Assembly: GCA_028564675.1 (NCBI GenBank)
Contig: JAOVVO010000363.1
Span: 1-64,000, forward strand
Direction of reading: 5' to 3'
DNA length: 64,000 nt
Origin: Onchocerca lupi
Taxonomy: Eukaryota; Nematoda; Chromadorea; Rhabditida; Onchocercidae
Under the pieces are notes generated by a model that made no database searches, was not told the DNA's origin, and saw only the letters and a program-made list of their open reading frames with translations. The position numbers were made by a program, and so were the translations under genes. Below are positions 50,819 through 63,970 of this stretch, in pieces; the first letter of the stretch is position 1, and every line of letters starts with the position of its first letter.

Positions 50819-53800
50819 ATGCCGACGCCACCTTTGCTCACACATAATAATCGTGAATTCGTGGATTTTGAAAAATCGAATGAGGTGGATCAAAGAGCGG
50901 AAACGTTTGGGACAGTTGAGGCTTTTCTCAATAAATACGCGGATCCGAAATTAGCAGCACCTATTAAAACGGTATGTTTTACGATTGAATAGGATACATA
51001 CTTAAAATTTCAAATTTAAAAATATGAATAAATTATTCGACGAATGTTTGTATTCATGGGTCATAATCTCTTTAAAATCAATGAAATATTAAATATATAG
51101 TTATGGGAATATTTGAATATGCAAATTTTTTTGATCAAGTAAAAATAGGCTTCGTTCCAAATCTTAAAGATAGTATCAATGTTAAAATATATATACTGCA
51201 GTTACTTATCGCTAATAATGGAATGGCAGCATTCAAATGTGTGATGTCCATCAGACGTTGGGCCCAAGAGACATTCAAGGATGATCGTCTCTTTAAATTT
51301 ATTAATTTGACTACCGAACAGGAAATTTCTTCAAATCCAGGTAAGAAGATTTGTTTTAATTGCGTGGAAATATAACGTCTTGTTTTAAATGGATAGGTGC
51401 AAACGAATAGGGTGAATAATGTGGAGGATATAATATCTATATGATGTCTAATCTCCTTTTCGAAGTTTGATCTTACCAACAGACTTGAGTTCATTTCTTT
51501 CAGAATATTTGAAAATGATTGACAATTTTGTGTTCTCGGAATCTGGTGCAAATGAGAACAATTATGCAAATATTGATGACATACTGAAGCATGCTGTGAG
51601 TAATAACGTGGATGCGGTATGGGCAGGCTGGGGACATGCATCCGAAAACCCTGAACTACCAAATGGTCTGAAAAAACATAACATCCTTTTCATGGGTCCA
51701 TCCGGACCGGCAATGTTCACATTGGGTGACAAAATTGCTTCAACAATACTTGCTCAGGTAAAGCATTAAATTATAGATAACTGTTGAAAAAAAGACTTGT
51801 TCTGTCAAGTTTTGTTGGAACAGCTTTTGAGAGATTTTAAAAATTTTTGAATGAGTTTTGTTTTTTAGTCAGCTGGTGTGCCAGTGGTGCCTTGGTCAGG
51901 CAGTAATATATTTCTGTCTAAAGAAATCTGCGAACGAGGAAAAATTGATATCGAAGTATCACCAGAACTGCGTGCTGCTGCTTGTGTTTATGATCATGAG
52001 GAGGCGATACGTATAATGAAGGTATGCTAATTTTTCGTCTGGTTTAGTAATAGATTTATTCTGTTTCGTACTAAAAATATCTCTGTCTTTGATTTTTGGT
52101 TGTATGGAATTGCATGGCACATTTTGAAATATGAGATATTATAGAAGGAATGGTTTCATTTAATTTTCAGTAAAAACCATTATTCAGTAATGAAATTCGT
52201 TTCCAGTATTGATATATTTCAGGCGAAGAAAATTGCATATCCTGTTATGATCAAAGCTTCGGAAGGTGGTGGTGGCAAAGGAATTCGTTTAGTGCGCAAT
52301 GAATCTGATTTTGAAGTAAATTTTAGGAGAGTGCAAGTAAGTTTTTGTTTTTTGTTTTGATGAAGTTTCAAAATTTTAGGAGAGTGCAATTAAGTTTTTG
52401 TTTTTTGTTTTGATGAAGTTTGAAGAGGTATGTTTTTGAGTATGTTTGAATATTGGAAGAAGTTAAAGATGTTGATTTATAGCCATGATCCAAAAGATTT
52501 ATATTGAAAAAGAAATTATTTGCTTAAAAACGCTCAATTTAGGCAGAAGTAGCGGGTGGACATATATTTTTGATGCAATGTTTGGAAGGTGCTCGACATA
52601 TTGAAGTGCAACTTTTGGGTGATATGTATGGTGAGGTAATTGCACTGAGAACCCGTGATTGTACAGTGCAGAGGAGATGTCAGAAGATCATTGAAGAAGC
52701 ACCAGCCATTGCTGCACCTTTAGCTGTTCAAAGAAATATGGAAGCAGTCAGTTTTTACTTATTTTGGATTCTTCTTTTGTTTATAAGTTTGTCAAATTTG
52801 CTTAGTGATGAAAATTGCTAAAACTTTTTTGTAGGATGCAGTACGTTTGGCCAAAATGGTTGGATATGTTAGTGCAGGCACTGTAGAGTATTTATTTCTA
52901 CCACAAACTAATGAATATTTCTTCCTGGAACTTAATCCAAGATTGCAGGTAAATTTTGGATGCAGTATATTTGTGTAATCAATTGAACGAGAAAACGTAT
53001 TAGTTTTTCTGTTTTTTTAAATAATACTTTATTTAAAATTTGTTTAAAACCACTTCTCTCAAAATTGATTGATATAAATCTGATTATTACTTTATTGTGG
53101 TATGGAGTTGATAAATTCCTATGTATTATGTGTTCTGAAAACTAGAAAATACCAAAAAATAGTCGTTTAATTTGGACAAAAATTAGGTGGTTCCAATCAT
53201 GGGAAGTGTAAGCAACTTGATGGATTGAACAGAATAGTTTGATAGCTATCATTAGTACTCTCTTTCGCGAGATTAACGCTCGTTATGTCCAGCTTGCTTT
53301 TACGATATTAACAGTAACATTATGGTGAATGCTGAGTATCTTGGAAACTGAGGAGCGAGTGTATATTTTAGGTTGAACATCCGTTAAGCGAAATGTTAAC
53401 AAACGTGAATTTGCCAGCTGCACAACTACAAATTGCGATGGGAGTACCACTGCAGTGCATCAGCGAAGTACGTCTGTATTATGGCAAAAGCCGATATGGT
53501 ACTGATAAAATCCCATTCCATTTAGTAAGTCTTTTTATAAAGTTTCCTTAATTTGTTAAACTTCCAAAGACAATCACTTTCCATACTTCCTGATAAGATA
53601 CTGTCTCATTTCCACGATGCTTGAATTCAGTTGAAGATATATCTTGTGATAATAATTGTTAATGAGCTTTTTTTTTTCTCTATTCACATTCGAAATGTAA
53701 ATCCATGACTTCCATAACTGGAATAGGAATCGAAAACGAAGCGGAAAGAATCATAATTAGAACTGGAATAGGAGGCCTAACATTATTTCAGATATATCCA

Positions 53801-56800
53801 CACTGCGACAAGCATGTTGTATCTGTTCGAATAACAAGCGAAGATCCAGAAGAGAACTTCCGGCCGGCATCAGGCGAAATCACCAATTTAAATTTCCGTT
53901 CTACGCAGTTTGTTTGGGGATATTTTTCACATGTTGGCGCAGGATCTCTTCACGAATTCGCAGATTCACAGTTTGGCCATCTGTTTGCAACTGGATCCAC
54001 GAGGTTCATAGCTCTCCACATTGTTTTCACTGTTTCAAATCACTATTTTTCTACATCACATAACTGACTGGATCTCAGCCACAAATTCGAATTCTGTTTT
54101 TTCGGCACCTTTAAAATTCATATATCTTTCCTGAAATCAAGTATTGAAGAGTTTTCAAACATTATTTTCAACCATTAAACTAAGCAATCGATGATATCTC
54201 ACAAATTCAGGAACAGCGATTTTACTTACAGGCATTTGGCCATTTCGAATATGTTGAATGCACTACAAGAACTGCAGCTTCAATCGAAATTTCCTGTAAC
54301 GCTACCCTATCTTATTTCTTTGTTCAAAGATAGCGAATTTGAGCAAAATAAAATCGATACCACTTGGCTGGATCGCCGAATTGCTTCCAAGAAGCGTACA
54401 GTAACTTTTTGCGCTTTATATTTACTGCATTTTTTTCTTTAGCTCAAAAAAAGAATAAATGTCGAACTCAGATCGAGGATAATTAATATCTCTTTTGAGC
54501 ATCATCTATTTTACTAGCTTAGGAAAATCTAAGTTTATTCAAAAGCTATGTAGCAGTTTGAAAAAATTTTTGTTCTTATTACAGGTAGAGCTTCCTCCAC
54601 TGCCAATGGCTGTAGCTTATGGTTCGATGTTGATAGCTCATTCAAAAATTACGGAAGCATTCAGTACCTTCAGTAATGCTATAAGCAGAGGACGTATTTT
54701 ACAGCCATCTGATCTTACTGAGACACATCAAGTGGAACTTATTTTTGACAACATTAAATACAGGTCTAATTTCTTTTTGACATCTTTACTATTGTTGTTT
54801 TCATGTGGATATTATGTAGATGCATTGCTCTTCAAATGTTTATATTAGTATAATCTTCTTGCTTTCTAGTGTTACTGCTACGCGTACATCAAATTTTGAA
54901 TATATGATTAAAATGAATGGCCGTTGTGTTTCCGTCGAATACCGTGAATTGCGAAATGGTACTCTTTTGTTGAAATATAAGGATCGATCGCATCCGTGTT
55001 ACATGGAAGAAGAACCTGAACGTTATAAAGTACATATTGGACGGATGCAGGTCATTATAGTCTTTTAAATTCATAGCAAATTAAGATTGATATTATCTGA
55101 CAAAGGAATGTTAAGGACTATTCGTTTGCTCTATGTTTATCCATGTTTTAATCTTTTCAATTCTTTTACTAGCTGTTCTGTTGAATTTTCCTTTTTTTGG
55201 AAGAGAAATTTTAGGAATAATATTTCTTTTATATTTGGATTTTTAGATAATATTTGAGAAAGAAAATGATCCAACATTGCTACGATCATCTTGCGCCGGT
55301 AAATTGCTAACTTATGAAGCGGAAGATGGAGAGCTGCTTTTGCCGGGTCAAATATATGCCAGTATGGAAAGTATGAAAGTTGTTTTGGATATGCGCGTGA
55401 AAAAGGTTTTAGTAATACGTGAAAATCTTCGACTCTTAGATTAACAATGCTTCTTAGTACATTTCTATTTTAAATTTAAGTCTAAATTCATTATAATTTT
55501 TCGATCCGAAAACATTTCTCTGGCATCATTGAATGCAAATCGTTTCTCTGGCAATTGGTTTATTTTTCGACAAACTGCTGCTTCAGACTGGGAGCATTTA
55601 TTCCAGTGTTCTGGCTCCAAGGTGATTGGAACTAGAATGTATATGTTATTTTCTAAATAGCCGTAAATAAATATAATGATTGCAATAGCCAATAAGCTTT
55701 TAGTGATGCCATCTTGGTTTATTTGAATCCTGTAGAAAGTGCGTGCATTCTTCGACATAATAATGTTGCCCATATCCAGTGAGATATCTAGATTAGTTTC
55801 TGTAATTGGTATAATAGCAATTGTATTTTCTACAAATATTTCGATTGTTCAGATTGGTGGCCGTTTCAAAAAAGTTGCTCAGCCCGGACAGATGCTGCAT
55901 CCAGGAACGCTGGTTGCTCGTTTGGAAGCACAAAATGGTTTAACAGTTACCAAACCCGTTGATTTTGAGGATTCATTTGCAGAATGGACACAAAATGTCA
56001 CTAAAAAATCTCCAATTAATATGTATTTCACAAATGTTGTTCAGGTAATTGCGAATTTTTGCCTGGAGAAAACTATTTAAGGTGCAAAAGAGAATGGTTT
56101 AAACATTGTCATTTGAAATTTTTTCCAGAAAAATCTATGTGTATCACTTCATTTAAATATTTCCAGTCTTGTTATTCTTGCTATTTTCATATCTACTGCG
56201 CATGACTTCTTTTTTAAAGTAAGTGAAAGAATGACGCAGTAATTTCTGAAATTATTAAATGGCCATATTGGTTATTCTATTAGTTCAATATAAATGAGAA
56301 TAAGTATTCATGAATTAACTTTGCAGGATTATCTGATTTGTTAATTCATTTTTAGGAAGTACACAATGTCTTCGATGGTTATTGTAAAACAGAGCCAACG
56401 TTCTCGAACTATGCTGATAGTTTAGTAGAATCTCTTTTTTCTGTACTCGGCGACCAATTATTACCTTATGAACAGATGCAACAAAAACTTGCTGTTATGA
56501 AAAGCCGTATTAAACCAAAAATACTAAACCAACTTAATGAATTTCTTGAAGTTCGCGTTGATGATTTTCCTGTGAAGAAAATCCGGAAGGCTATCGAAGT
56601 TAGTGAATTTGTTCTGATGTTCGTATTTTAATATTTTTTCTTTTCTCGTTTTACTTATTATTGAATAAACTGACCACTGCTCATTAGGGGAATTGGTTTT
56701 CCATTATATCATGTTTTAGAATTTCTCTGAAAGCATATTGCTAGAATACAGAATTGATTTCCAGGATTATCTGAATGATTTGGATCCGCAAAAGACGAAG

Positions 56801-59800
56801 GAGGAAAAGATGATCTTTGAACCAATAACAAGAGTTTTAGCTAAGTTTGAATATGGAACAGAAGGTCATATAGCTCTGGTTTTGGACGATCTTCTTGGAC
56901 ATTATTACAAAAGCGAAATATTCTTCCAGGAAGATCAGTACGACAAGTCTGTTACAAAGCTTTTGTCTCAGGTTTGCATATGTTCTCTAGTTAATCATTT
57001 GTTTAATTTTTGATTATTTATCAGACTATTATTATAGATCTGTGATACGGAACGGTGCGTCAGGCTGATTTGTTCGCACACAAAAGTTAGTGAGAAAAAT
57101 TTGTTGGCAATGAAAATTTTACGACGCATTAGTAATAATCGTCGCTTAATATTGCGGATATCGCCTGTACTAGAAAAGATTGCCAGCTTCGTGAAAAGTG
57201 AAAATTTGGAACTGGCACATGCTGCAAGAACACTGCTGATTGAAGCGGAAACACCAACATACACTGAAATTAAGATCAGGGTACGCATGTACTGTTTATC
57301 TTTCTCGCTGGATTTTTTTAAAGTTTAAAACCAGAGAATACATGTTTAGATTTACTGCAGGGATCATCACCAAGTCCAACTAATCTGGAAAAATACGATA
57401 TACTGTTTGAAATGTTTGACAATAATTTTGATTCGGTACTGAAATATGTTACCGTATGTTGCGGTGTTCCGGAAGCTTCTATCAGGCGACTGGAAGATGG
57501 GCATCCTCATGATGTACAATTTTCTATCCCAATACAAAAAATTGCGTACGTTTTAACTTCTTTTATAAGAGTAATGATTTAATCAGCAATCCAGTTGAAA
57601 CATAAAGAAAAGTTATGTCAGACCTATACAGATATTGTTATATCCCTGTGAAATGACAAATTTTCGTTATAGCCATGGACTGGGCCTTCCAAATGACGAA
57701 GTAGTTGAAATAAGTGTGACGATGCGGGTTGTCGGCGATGTAGCGGATATCGTTGAACGATTACCGCAGGTGGCTGCAAAAGTTGTAAAACCAGATTCGA
57801 CTCTTTACATCGTTTCACAAACTGGAGCTGTCCTATGTGATGCAAATTTGGATGAAAAATTCTCCGTGATCTTGAAGGTAGTGGTTTTGGAATGTTTCCA
57901 GTTATAGTGCTTAACTGCATTACTCACAGCGCTGAACAGGACAATTTTTCAATTTCACAAAACTTGAAATAATATTGATTATCCAAGAAAAAAATTATCG
58001 CGGTTTTGCAAAAATTATTTATAAATATTTATTTTTCAGGAAGCTGTAAGTCGTGTACAGAATGAAAACATCCGCCAAATTGTAATTTTGATAGCATCAT
58101 CGGATTCCTATCCAATGTTTTTCTATTATGATATGTTCCATAAAGAAGAAATTCGTTCACAACGCAATATTGATTTGGCTCATCTTCCTAAACTTGGTTT
58201 ACATCGCATAAAAGAAAACTACAACGTTAGTTTTAAAGACAACTCTGCTCAATTTGCAGTTCTATAATTTTATTCTTTGAATTATTTGTATGGCAGCTTG
58301 GTATTTTAGATTGAAAAACTAAAGTCGTCGCATAATTCGGGTCATTTATATAAAGCAGAAGGGAAAGCCGATCCAACGGAACATCGATTTTTTTATCGAG
58401 CTGTGGTTCGAGTTGTTGACAGTTATACAGCTGAGTAGGTGTTTTGGATAGTGAATAACTTTTTGTGTGTAATTCAGCAGTTTGGCTTTATTTTACATCT
58501 GGTTCAAGGATGATTTTTTCTGTGGAATAGGTTAGAGATAACGAAATTTGTAATCTTAATACTTTGTTACACAGTACTTTCAAGATTTTGAAGGGACGAA
58601 TTTTCAAAATTCAACTTTTTAGCTTTGGATCTACCTATTAACATCATGTTGGGGCTGCAAAGAATGAGTTGTTTTTTATTTTTTATGTTTCGTGTTTATT
58701 CATTTTTTACTTATGTCATTTAGGGAGGTGACGTGCAGTGTTATTAAGGCTCTAAAACGTGCTTGCTGTGAAATTGTCGTAGCTTTATACCGTTCAAACA
58801 CAATTGACCGAAATCATGTTTTTCTATTTATCCATCGTACACCATCCAGTAAAGAAATACAGATGAGTCCAGCTGATTGGATAAATGTCATTTACAAGGC
58901 TTATCGAGAATGCAAAGCAAGTTTTTAAAATAATTCTTTTGATGTAGTTAGTGCTTTTTAAATATTTTTTAAATGTAAATAGTATTGAGTTTCATTGAAT
59001 GTGAAATGTGCTTATAGCGTTTAAATTGCTTTTCGCTTTCTAAAGATTCTTTTTTGTCATCAGTTATTTTCAGGATTTTTTGTGGCGATCACAAGTGAAT
59101 CAAGTTGAATTTGATTTCATTTTGTTTGGTGAACGGCGAAGCTTGGAGCAAGCGACGAAAGTAATTATAACTGATGACACTGGTTTTACCCCATTCATCA
59201 GAGTGTTACGCGCAGAAGCAAGCAATGGTAATTCAAGAACCAAGAAAGTTAGTGATTTCTATTTATTTAAGACTAAAGATTTATCAAGTTGTTTTCTCGG
59301 GGATACAATGAACTTAAAATTCTGACGAATAATCCGGAGAATTGAATGATTGAAAAATTTAATTTTAATATGAAATTGGTGGCGATACTGCCTAGAATTA
59401 CAATGATATTGTCTAAATGGTTTATATAAGTTTGCTACTATTGTATCCTAGAAGAGTTTACCTGATTTAATCTGATTAGCTCGTTTATTCGGGATTAATA
59501 CCATGTCCTTTTTGCATTTATCCGAAGTGATATTGATGTTTTAAATGGAATGTGTTTTGAATTCCATTTAGTTTATGAAAGTAATTTTAGTGGCTTCACG
59601 TGGACGTCGGAATGGATGGTTTCAAACATGGTCTCGAAATAATGGTTGATAATCGACGAAATCCAGATTGGAATCCATTTACGGATCCTTATCTTGGCAG
59701 ATCTGAAATTGATAAACGACGCCTGAAAGCTCGCGTGCTGAAAACTACTTATGTTTATGATTACCCACTGCTTTTCCAGCGTGCTGTAATTGCTACATGG

Positions 59801-62800
59801 CTTGCATCCAGAGAGTTCGTTTTCTCCCACCAATTATTTCAGAAGAATTTTCCGGATTTTCCCGGTTTAAAATTCTTTTAAAATTTTATTTATGTGTCAT
59901 AACTCACATTATCCCTATTAATTTCAAGGTCGCAGAAATCATCAGATTTATTACTCGAGAATTTGTGCCAATTTCATGAATTGATATATGACGAAGATTC
60001 AAAGCAACTCATTGAACTCAGTGAAAGTGGTTCACTGAGTAAAATTGGGATAGTTGCATGGCGTGTACGGTTGGTAGTTCCGGAATACCCAGAAGGGCGA
60101 GAAGTAATCGTTATTGCAAATGATATCTCCCATCAGATTGGTTCATTTTCGATGTGTGAACATCATCTATACTATGAAGCCTCACGTTTAAGTCGAAAAG
60201 AAGGAATTCCACGAATATACATTGCTGCTAATTCGGGTGCAAGGATTGGTTTATCAGCAGATGTTAGTTGTTTTCATTTGTCTTTTCACTCATTATCTTA
60301 GCATAAACTAAGATAAAGTAGAAAAATATTTTATCATTTGTTTGATTCCCTATTGCTATAGGTATAAAATATATTTCCAGCTGAAAAGACTTTTCAAAGT
60401 TATTTGGAAAAATGAAAATAATCCAATGGAGGGTTTCGATGGACTTTATCTTACAAATGAGGACATATGTGAACTGCAGCAAATTGTCGCTACGCATCGT
60501 AGAAATGGTTTCCATCAGATTGATGGGATTATCGGCAAAGAGGTACCCATATCAGTAGATAAATATCTTTAAATCAATGTTTTCATATCATGTTATTTAT
60601 GATATATGTGATCTATTAATTTGGTTTCGTTTAATTCATTTCGTGGTTTTTATCATAATGGCTGTGGGTTCGTTTTGTTTCGGAAAATTCCTTTAACGCT
60701 TTGTATTTTTTTTTTCGGAAGGCTTTAAAATTTAATTTTTATAATTCAATCTCATGAATTTTTCTTTCCTTTTGTTTCAATTTCTGGATCGATATGAAAT
60801 TCTGCTCATTTGCTTCCAGTTTTATGGTGGATGATAAAACTTGCTGATAACTTTGTATGTTGTATACTTTTAGCGTGACCTTGGGGTAGAGAATCTGGTT
60901 GGTTCCGGGATGATTGCGGGTGAAACATCTCGAGCATATAATGAAGTGATTACTTATTGTTTGGTAACTGGTCGTACCGTTGGCATTGGTGCCTATGTTG
61001 CTCGACTTTCGAGAAGGATTTGTCAAGTTGAAAATGCAGATATTATTTTAACTGGCGCACCTGCTTTGAATTCTGTACTTGGTCGTGAAGTTTATACATC
61101 CAATGGGCAATTGGGCGGCACTGAAATAATGACTCGTAATGGTGTTACGCATTCTACTGTTAGCAACGATTATGATGGTGTTCGCCAATTACTGAGGTGG
61201 CTATCTTACACACGTAAAAATGTGAAGGTTAGAATTTAGACTCATCACCCTAGTATGTTCCATATAACGTGAATATAATATCACATAGTTATCGTTTAGG
61301 TTTGTTTGCGCATGCATGCTCCATACTTTCAGATCCTTTCACTAATTATTAATAGATTCCTCAATTAAAATCATAATCAACAAAAAAATAACTTTAGTAT
61401 AATTAGACCATTCAGTTATTTCAGTTTGTTTGCAGGCGCCGTTTAAAGAACCAAGTTTTGAGTTTAATGAGGATCCTATCGATCGATGTCTAAGTTATTT
61501 GCCATCACAGAATAAGGAAAGCGATCCGCGTTTGATGATGACAATCTTTGATCAGAACTCTTTTGAAGAAGTTTTTTTTTTTTGGCTTGATTCTGAAAGG
61601 CACATAAAGTTGACAGTTTTGCCAATGTTATCTCAGATCTCATCTTTCTCATTTTTTATATTTTAGTGCTAAAATTATGCTTGAAAACTCAATATTTCTA
61701 GAATTTATGCAAATCTTAGCCTTTGAATAATTTATAGCACTTGTAAGCTCCGAATATTTGATTTTGATCTGTAGCATATAATCTGCATATTTTTTGTCCA
61801 GTTTTGCTAATTTCTAAAGCAACCATTTTTCTTTTTTTTTTTTTTTTTTTTTAAGATTAAGTCGGGCTGGGGAAAAACAGTAATCACAGGTCGAGCCCGT
61901 CTGGGAGGTATCAGTGTGGGTGTTATTGCCGTGGAAACAAGAAGTGTTTTTGCTGAGATTCCGGCTGATCCGGCTGCCCCAGATTCTCAAGCCAAATGTA
62001 TCCAACAAGCTGGCCAAGTATGGTATCCTGATTCTGCATATAAAGTAAGCTTTATCAGTTTTTAATCATGATTCCTTTGCGGCTGAAATAATAAAATTGG
62101 TTACTATGGTGTATTTTCTGTAACTCCTCCGTCCGCTCGATTTTGTTGAATTTTTTTTCTTTTTTCTCGCTACTTGAAATTGTAATGGTTATAGACTGCT
62201 GAAGCGATCGAAGATTTCAATAAAGAATCTTTGCCTTTATTTATTCTGGCCAATTGGCGTGGCTTTAGTGGTGGTCAGAAAGGTACTTTAATTTCCCACT
62301 TATATATGGAAAATATACACAGACATGGATTTCTTAGAATTTTTAAAGACTCATTGCAGAATATTTCGAATTTTCAAATTTTCAAAAGTTTACAGGATGA
62401 TTGGATTTTTGAAATATTCATTACAGATATGTTCGAAATGGTTCTCAAATTTGGTGCTTATATAGTTGATCAGTTATGTAAATACCTGAATCCGGTGATA
62501 GTTTATATTCCGCCCTATGGAGAGTTACGCGGTGGGGCTTGGGCAGTTATTGATCCAACAATAAATCCTGTATGTATGCAGATGTTTGCTGATCCGAGGT
62601 CAAGGGGTGGTGTTCTGGAACCAGAAGGAACCGTTCAAGTGAAAATGCGTAAGGTTAGTGTTTTTTTTTTTTGGATGAAAGTAATCAAAGTTTATTTATT
62701 GCATTTTTGATAGGTGCAAGAGTTTGGTTCGCTTTTGGCGAATCATGATTGATTTTTCAAAAAGTATCGTTAGAAGAAACAACGAGAATATTATAACTGC

Positions 62801-63970
62801 AAAATTTTAATCTGGATGATGTATTGGTTCTTCAAGGACGAACTTCCAATGAGTGTATAGGTTTGGTACTGTTTTGTTAATAGACGAAGGAACTTGAAGG
62901 ATTTGGTACCACTGATGCGACGATTAGATAAAGAAATGATTCGATTAGCAGTATTGGAAAAAGAGGGTAACGATGTGAAAGTGGATATCAATGCTCGTAT
63001 TCAACTATTAATGCCAACTTATCGCAATATTGCTATCACATTTGCTGATTTACATGACACAGCAGTGCGAATGAAAGCTGTTGGTGCCATTAAGGTATTG
63101 TTTTCATTTCAAAACGGATGGAATCTTGACTTTTATATTATCTTTCATGTCAAAAATTGTGCTAGTATTTCTACTGCTTAGTTTGTCCAAAATACTTATA
63201 TGTCATTTTTTAAATGATATCTGCAGATATTAAAATTTCTGTATGGAATCTTTTAAAATTTTTTCCGTAACTTTCCCTTTTTATAAATTCCAGAAGAAAT
63301 TTCAATTTATGAAATTTCAGAATTATTTGATTTTTCAGGAGATAGTGAAATGGGAAGAATCGAGAGCATTTTTTACACGACGCCTTTTGAGATTGTGCAT
63401 CGAGCGAGATATATACAGGGAGGTTAGAAGTGCATTCAAATCATATTCAAAAGATTAAGAGGATGAATGGAAGAAATAATTCCATTTGCAGGCTGTCGAT
63501 GTGAAGTGTTTGGAAGATATTCAGAAAATGCAAGAATCCTTGCAACAATATTTTGCAAAAACTCGGGATGAGGCTTTCTCTTGGTATAGTTATCCGGATG
63601 AAGATGCCATAAAGCTTCTGCGTAAGGAAAGGAAACAAATTATTACATTCCTCATTGGAAACGATTTCTTCACAATTGGAGAGCGTTATGGAATGTAAGT
63701 TGTCTGAATTGAAGATATAAATTATCTAACTTAGAAGGTTGAAAAGTTTTGCATTAAATCCGAACTTAATTTCTTTCAATATGATTATTAGTTTAGATGA
63801 AAATAGTTTTTACGACGGACATTCGGAAAAATAAAAGCGACCTCTGAGGTATTTTTAATTATTTTTGATTAGTAATGAAATAACTCATTCACAGACCTCC
63901 GGAGAAACTTGGAGATTTCGCAAAAAAATGTGATTTATTAATACGGAAAATGAAAAATGAAAGGTTGTGA
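50819..63970 (+). CDS. multidomain acetyl-CoA carboxylase
   Basis: Thirty-five exons join in phase to about 2150 aa (animal ACC about 2350). Exon bounds: 50819-50971, 51202-51340, 51504-51757, 51869-52021, 52223-52336, 52543-52746, 52835-52948, 53372-53524, 53792-54003, 54232-54400, 54585-54763, 54870-55050, 55247-55405, 55853-56044, 56356-56598, 56720-56971, 57038-57280, 57361-57545, 57673-57877, 58040-58225, 58310-58434, 58724-58916, 59074-59247, 59591-59814, 59929-60262, 60381-60542, 60874-61227, 61436-61570, 61856-62044, 62195-62282, 62427-62653, 62900-63094, 63339-63422, 63492-63694, 63895-63970. It makes malonyl-CoA from acetyl-CoA, bicarbonate and ATP. Biotin carboxylase (to about residue 550) keeps the ATP-grasp glycine loop (EGGGGKGIR, about 247-255) and LNPRLQVEHP. 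The biotin-carrier lysine is about residue 719 in ESMKV, not the usual EVMKM. The C-terminal carboxyltransferase keeps NSGARIGL, GSGMIAGE, GREVYTSNGQLGG, ANWRGFSGG and LRGGAWAVID. ATG sits one base after a TTTTCAG acceptor, suggesting a spliced leader or 5' UTR intron. C. elegans has POD-2 and a more divergent ACC-like protein; which one this matches cannot be decided here. Confidence 0.95.
52321..52421. repeat. 53-base tandem duplication spanning an exon-intron junction
   Basis: A block beginning TTTTAGGAGAGTGCAA and running through TTTTGATGAAGTTT occurs at 52321-52368 and again at 52374-52421. It includes the end of carboxylase exon 5 and its donor. Copy 1 reads CAA/GTAAGT, whereas copy 2 reads CAATTAAGT, so only the first donor is usable. 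The coding frame is unaffected. Confidence 0.9.
58917..59073 (+). other. GC-AG intron in the carboxylase gene
   Basis: Exon 22 must end at AAA (58916) to keep the frame into DFLWRSQ of exon 23. The intron then starts GCAAGT, which matches the known consensus of the rare GC-AG class, and ends TTTTCAG. The only nearby GT (GTTTTT, one base further into the intron than the GC-AG junction would allow) puts exon 23 out of frame and brings an early stop. Confidence 0.75.

Noticed and set aside
51135..51662. 175-codon minus-strand frame
   Set aside because: It is the antisense shadow of carboxylase exons 2 and 3 and their intron; the plus strand carries the clear homology.
53705..53791. Upstream extension of carboxylase exon 9
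   Set aside because: The frame is open to the left, but family similarity begins right after the ATTTCAG at 53791 and the preceding exon joins there in phase.
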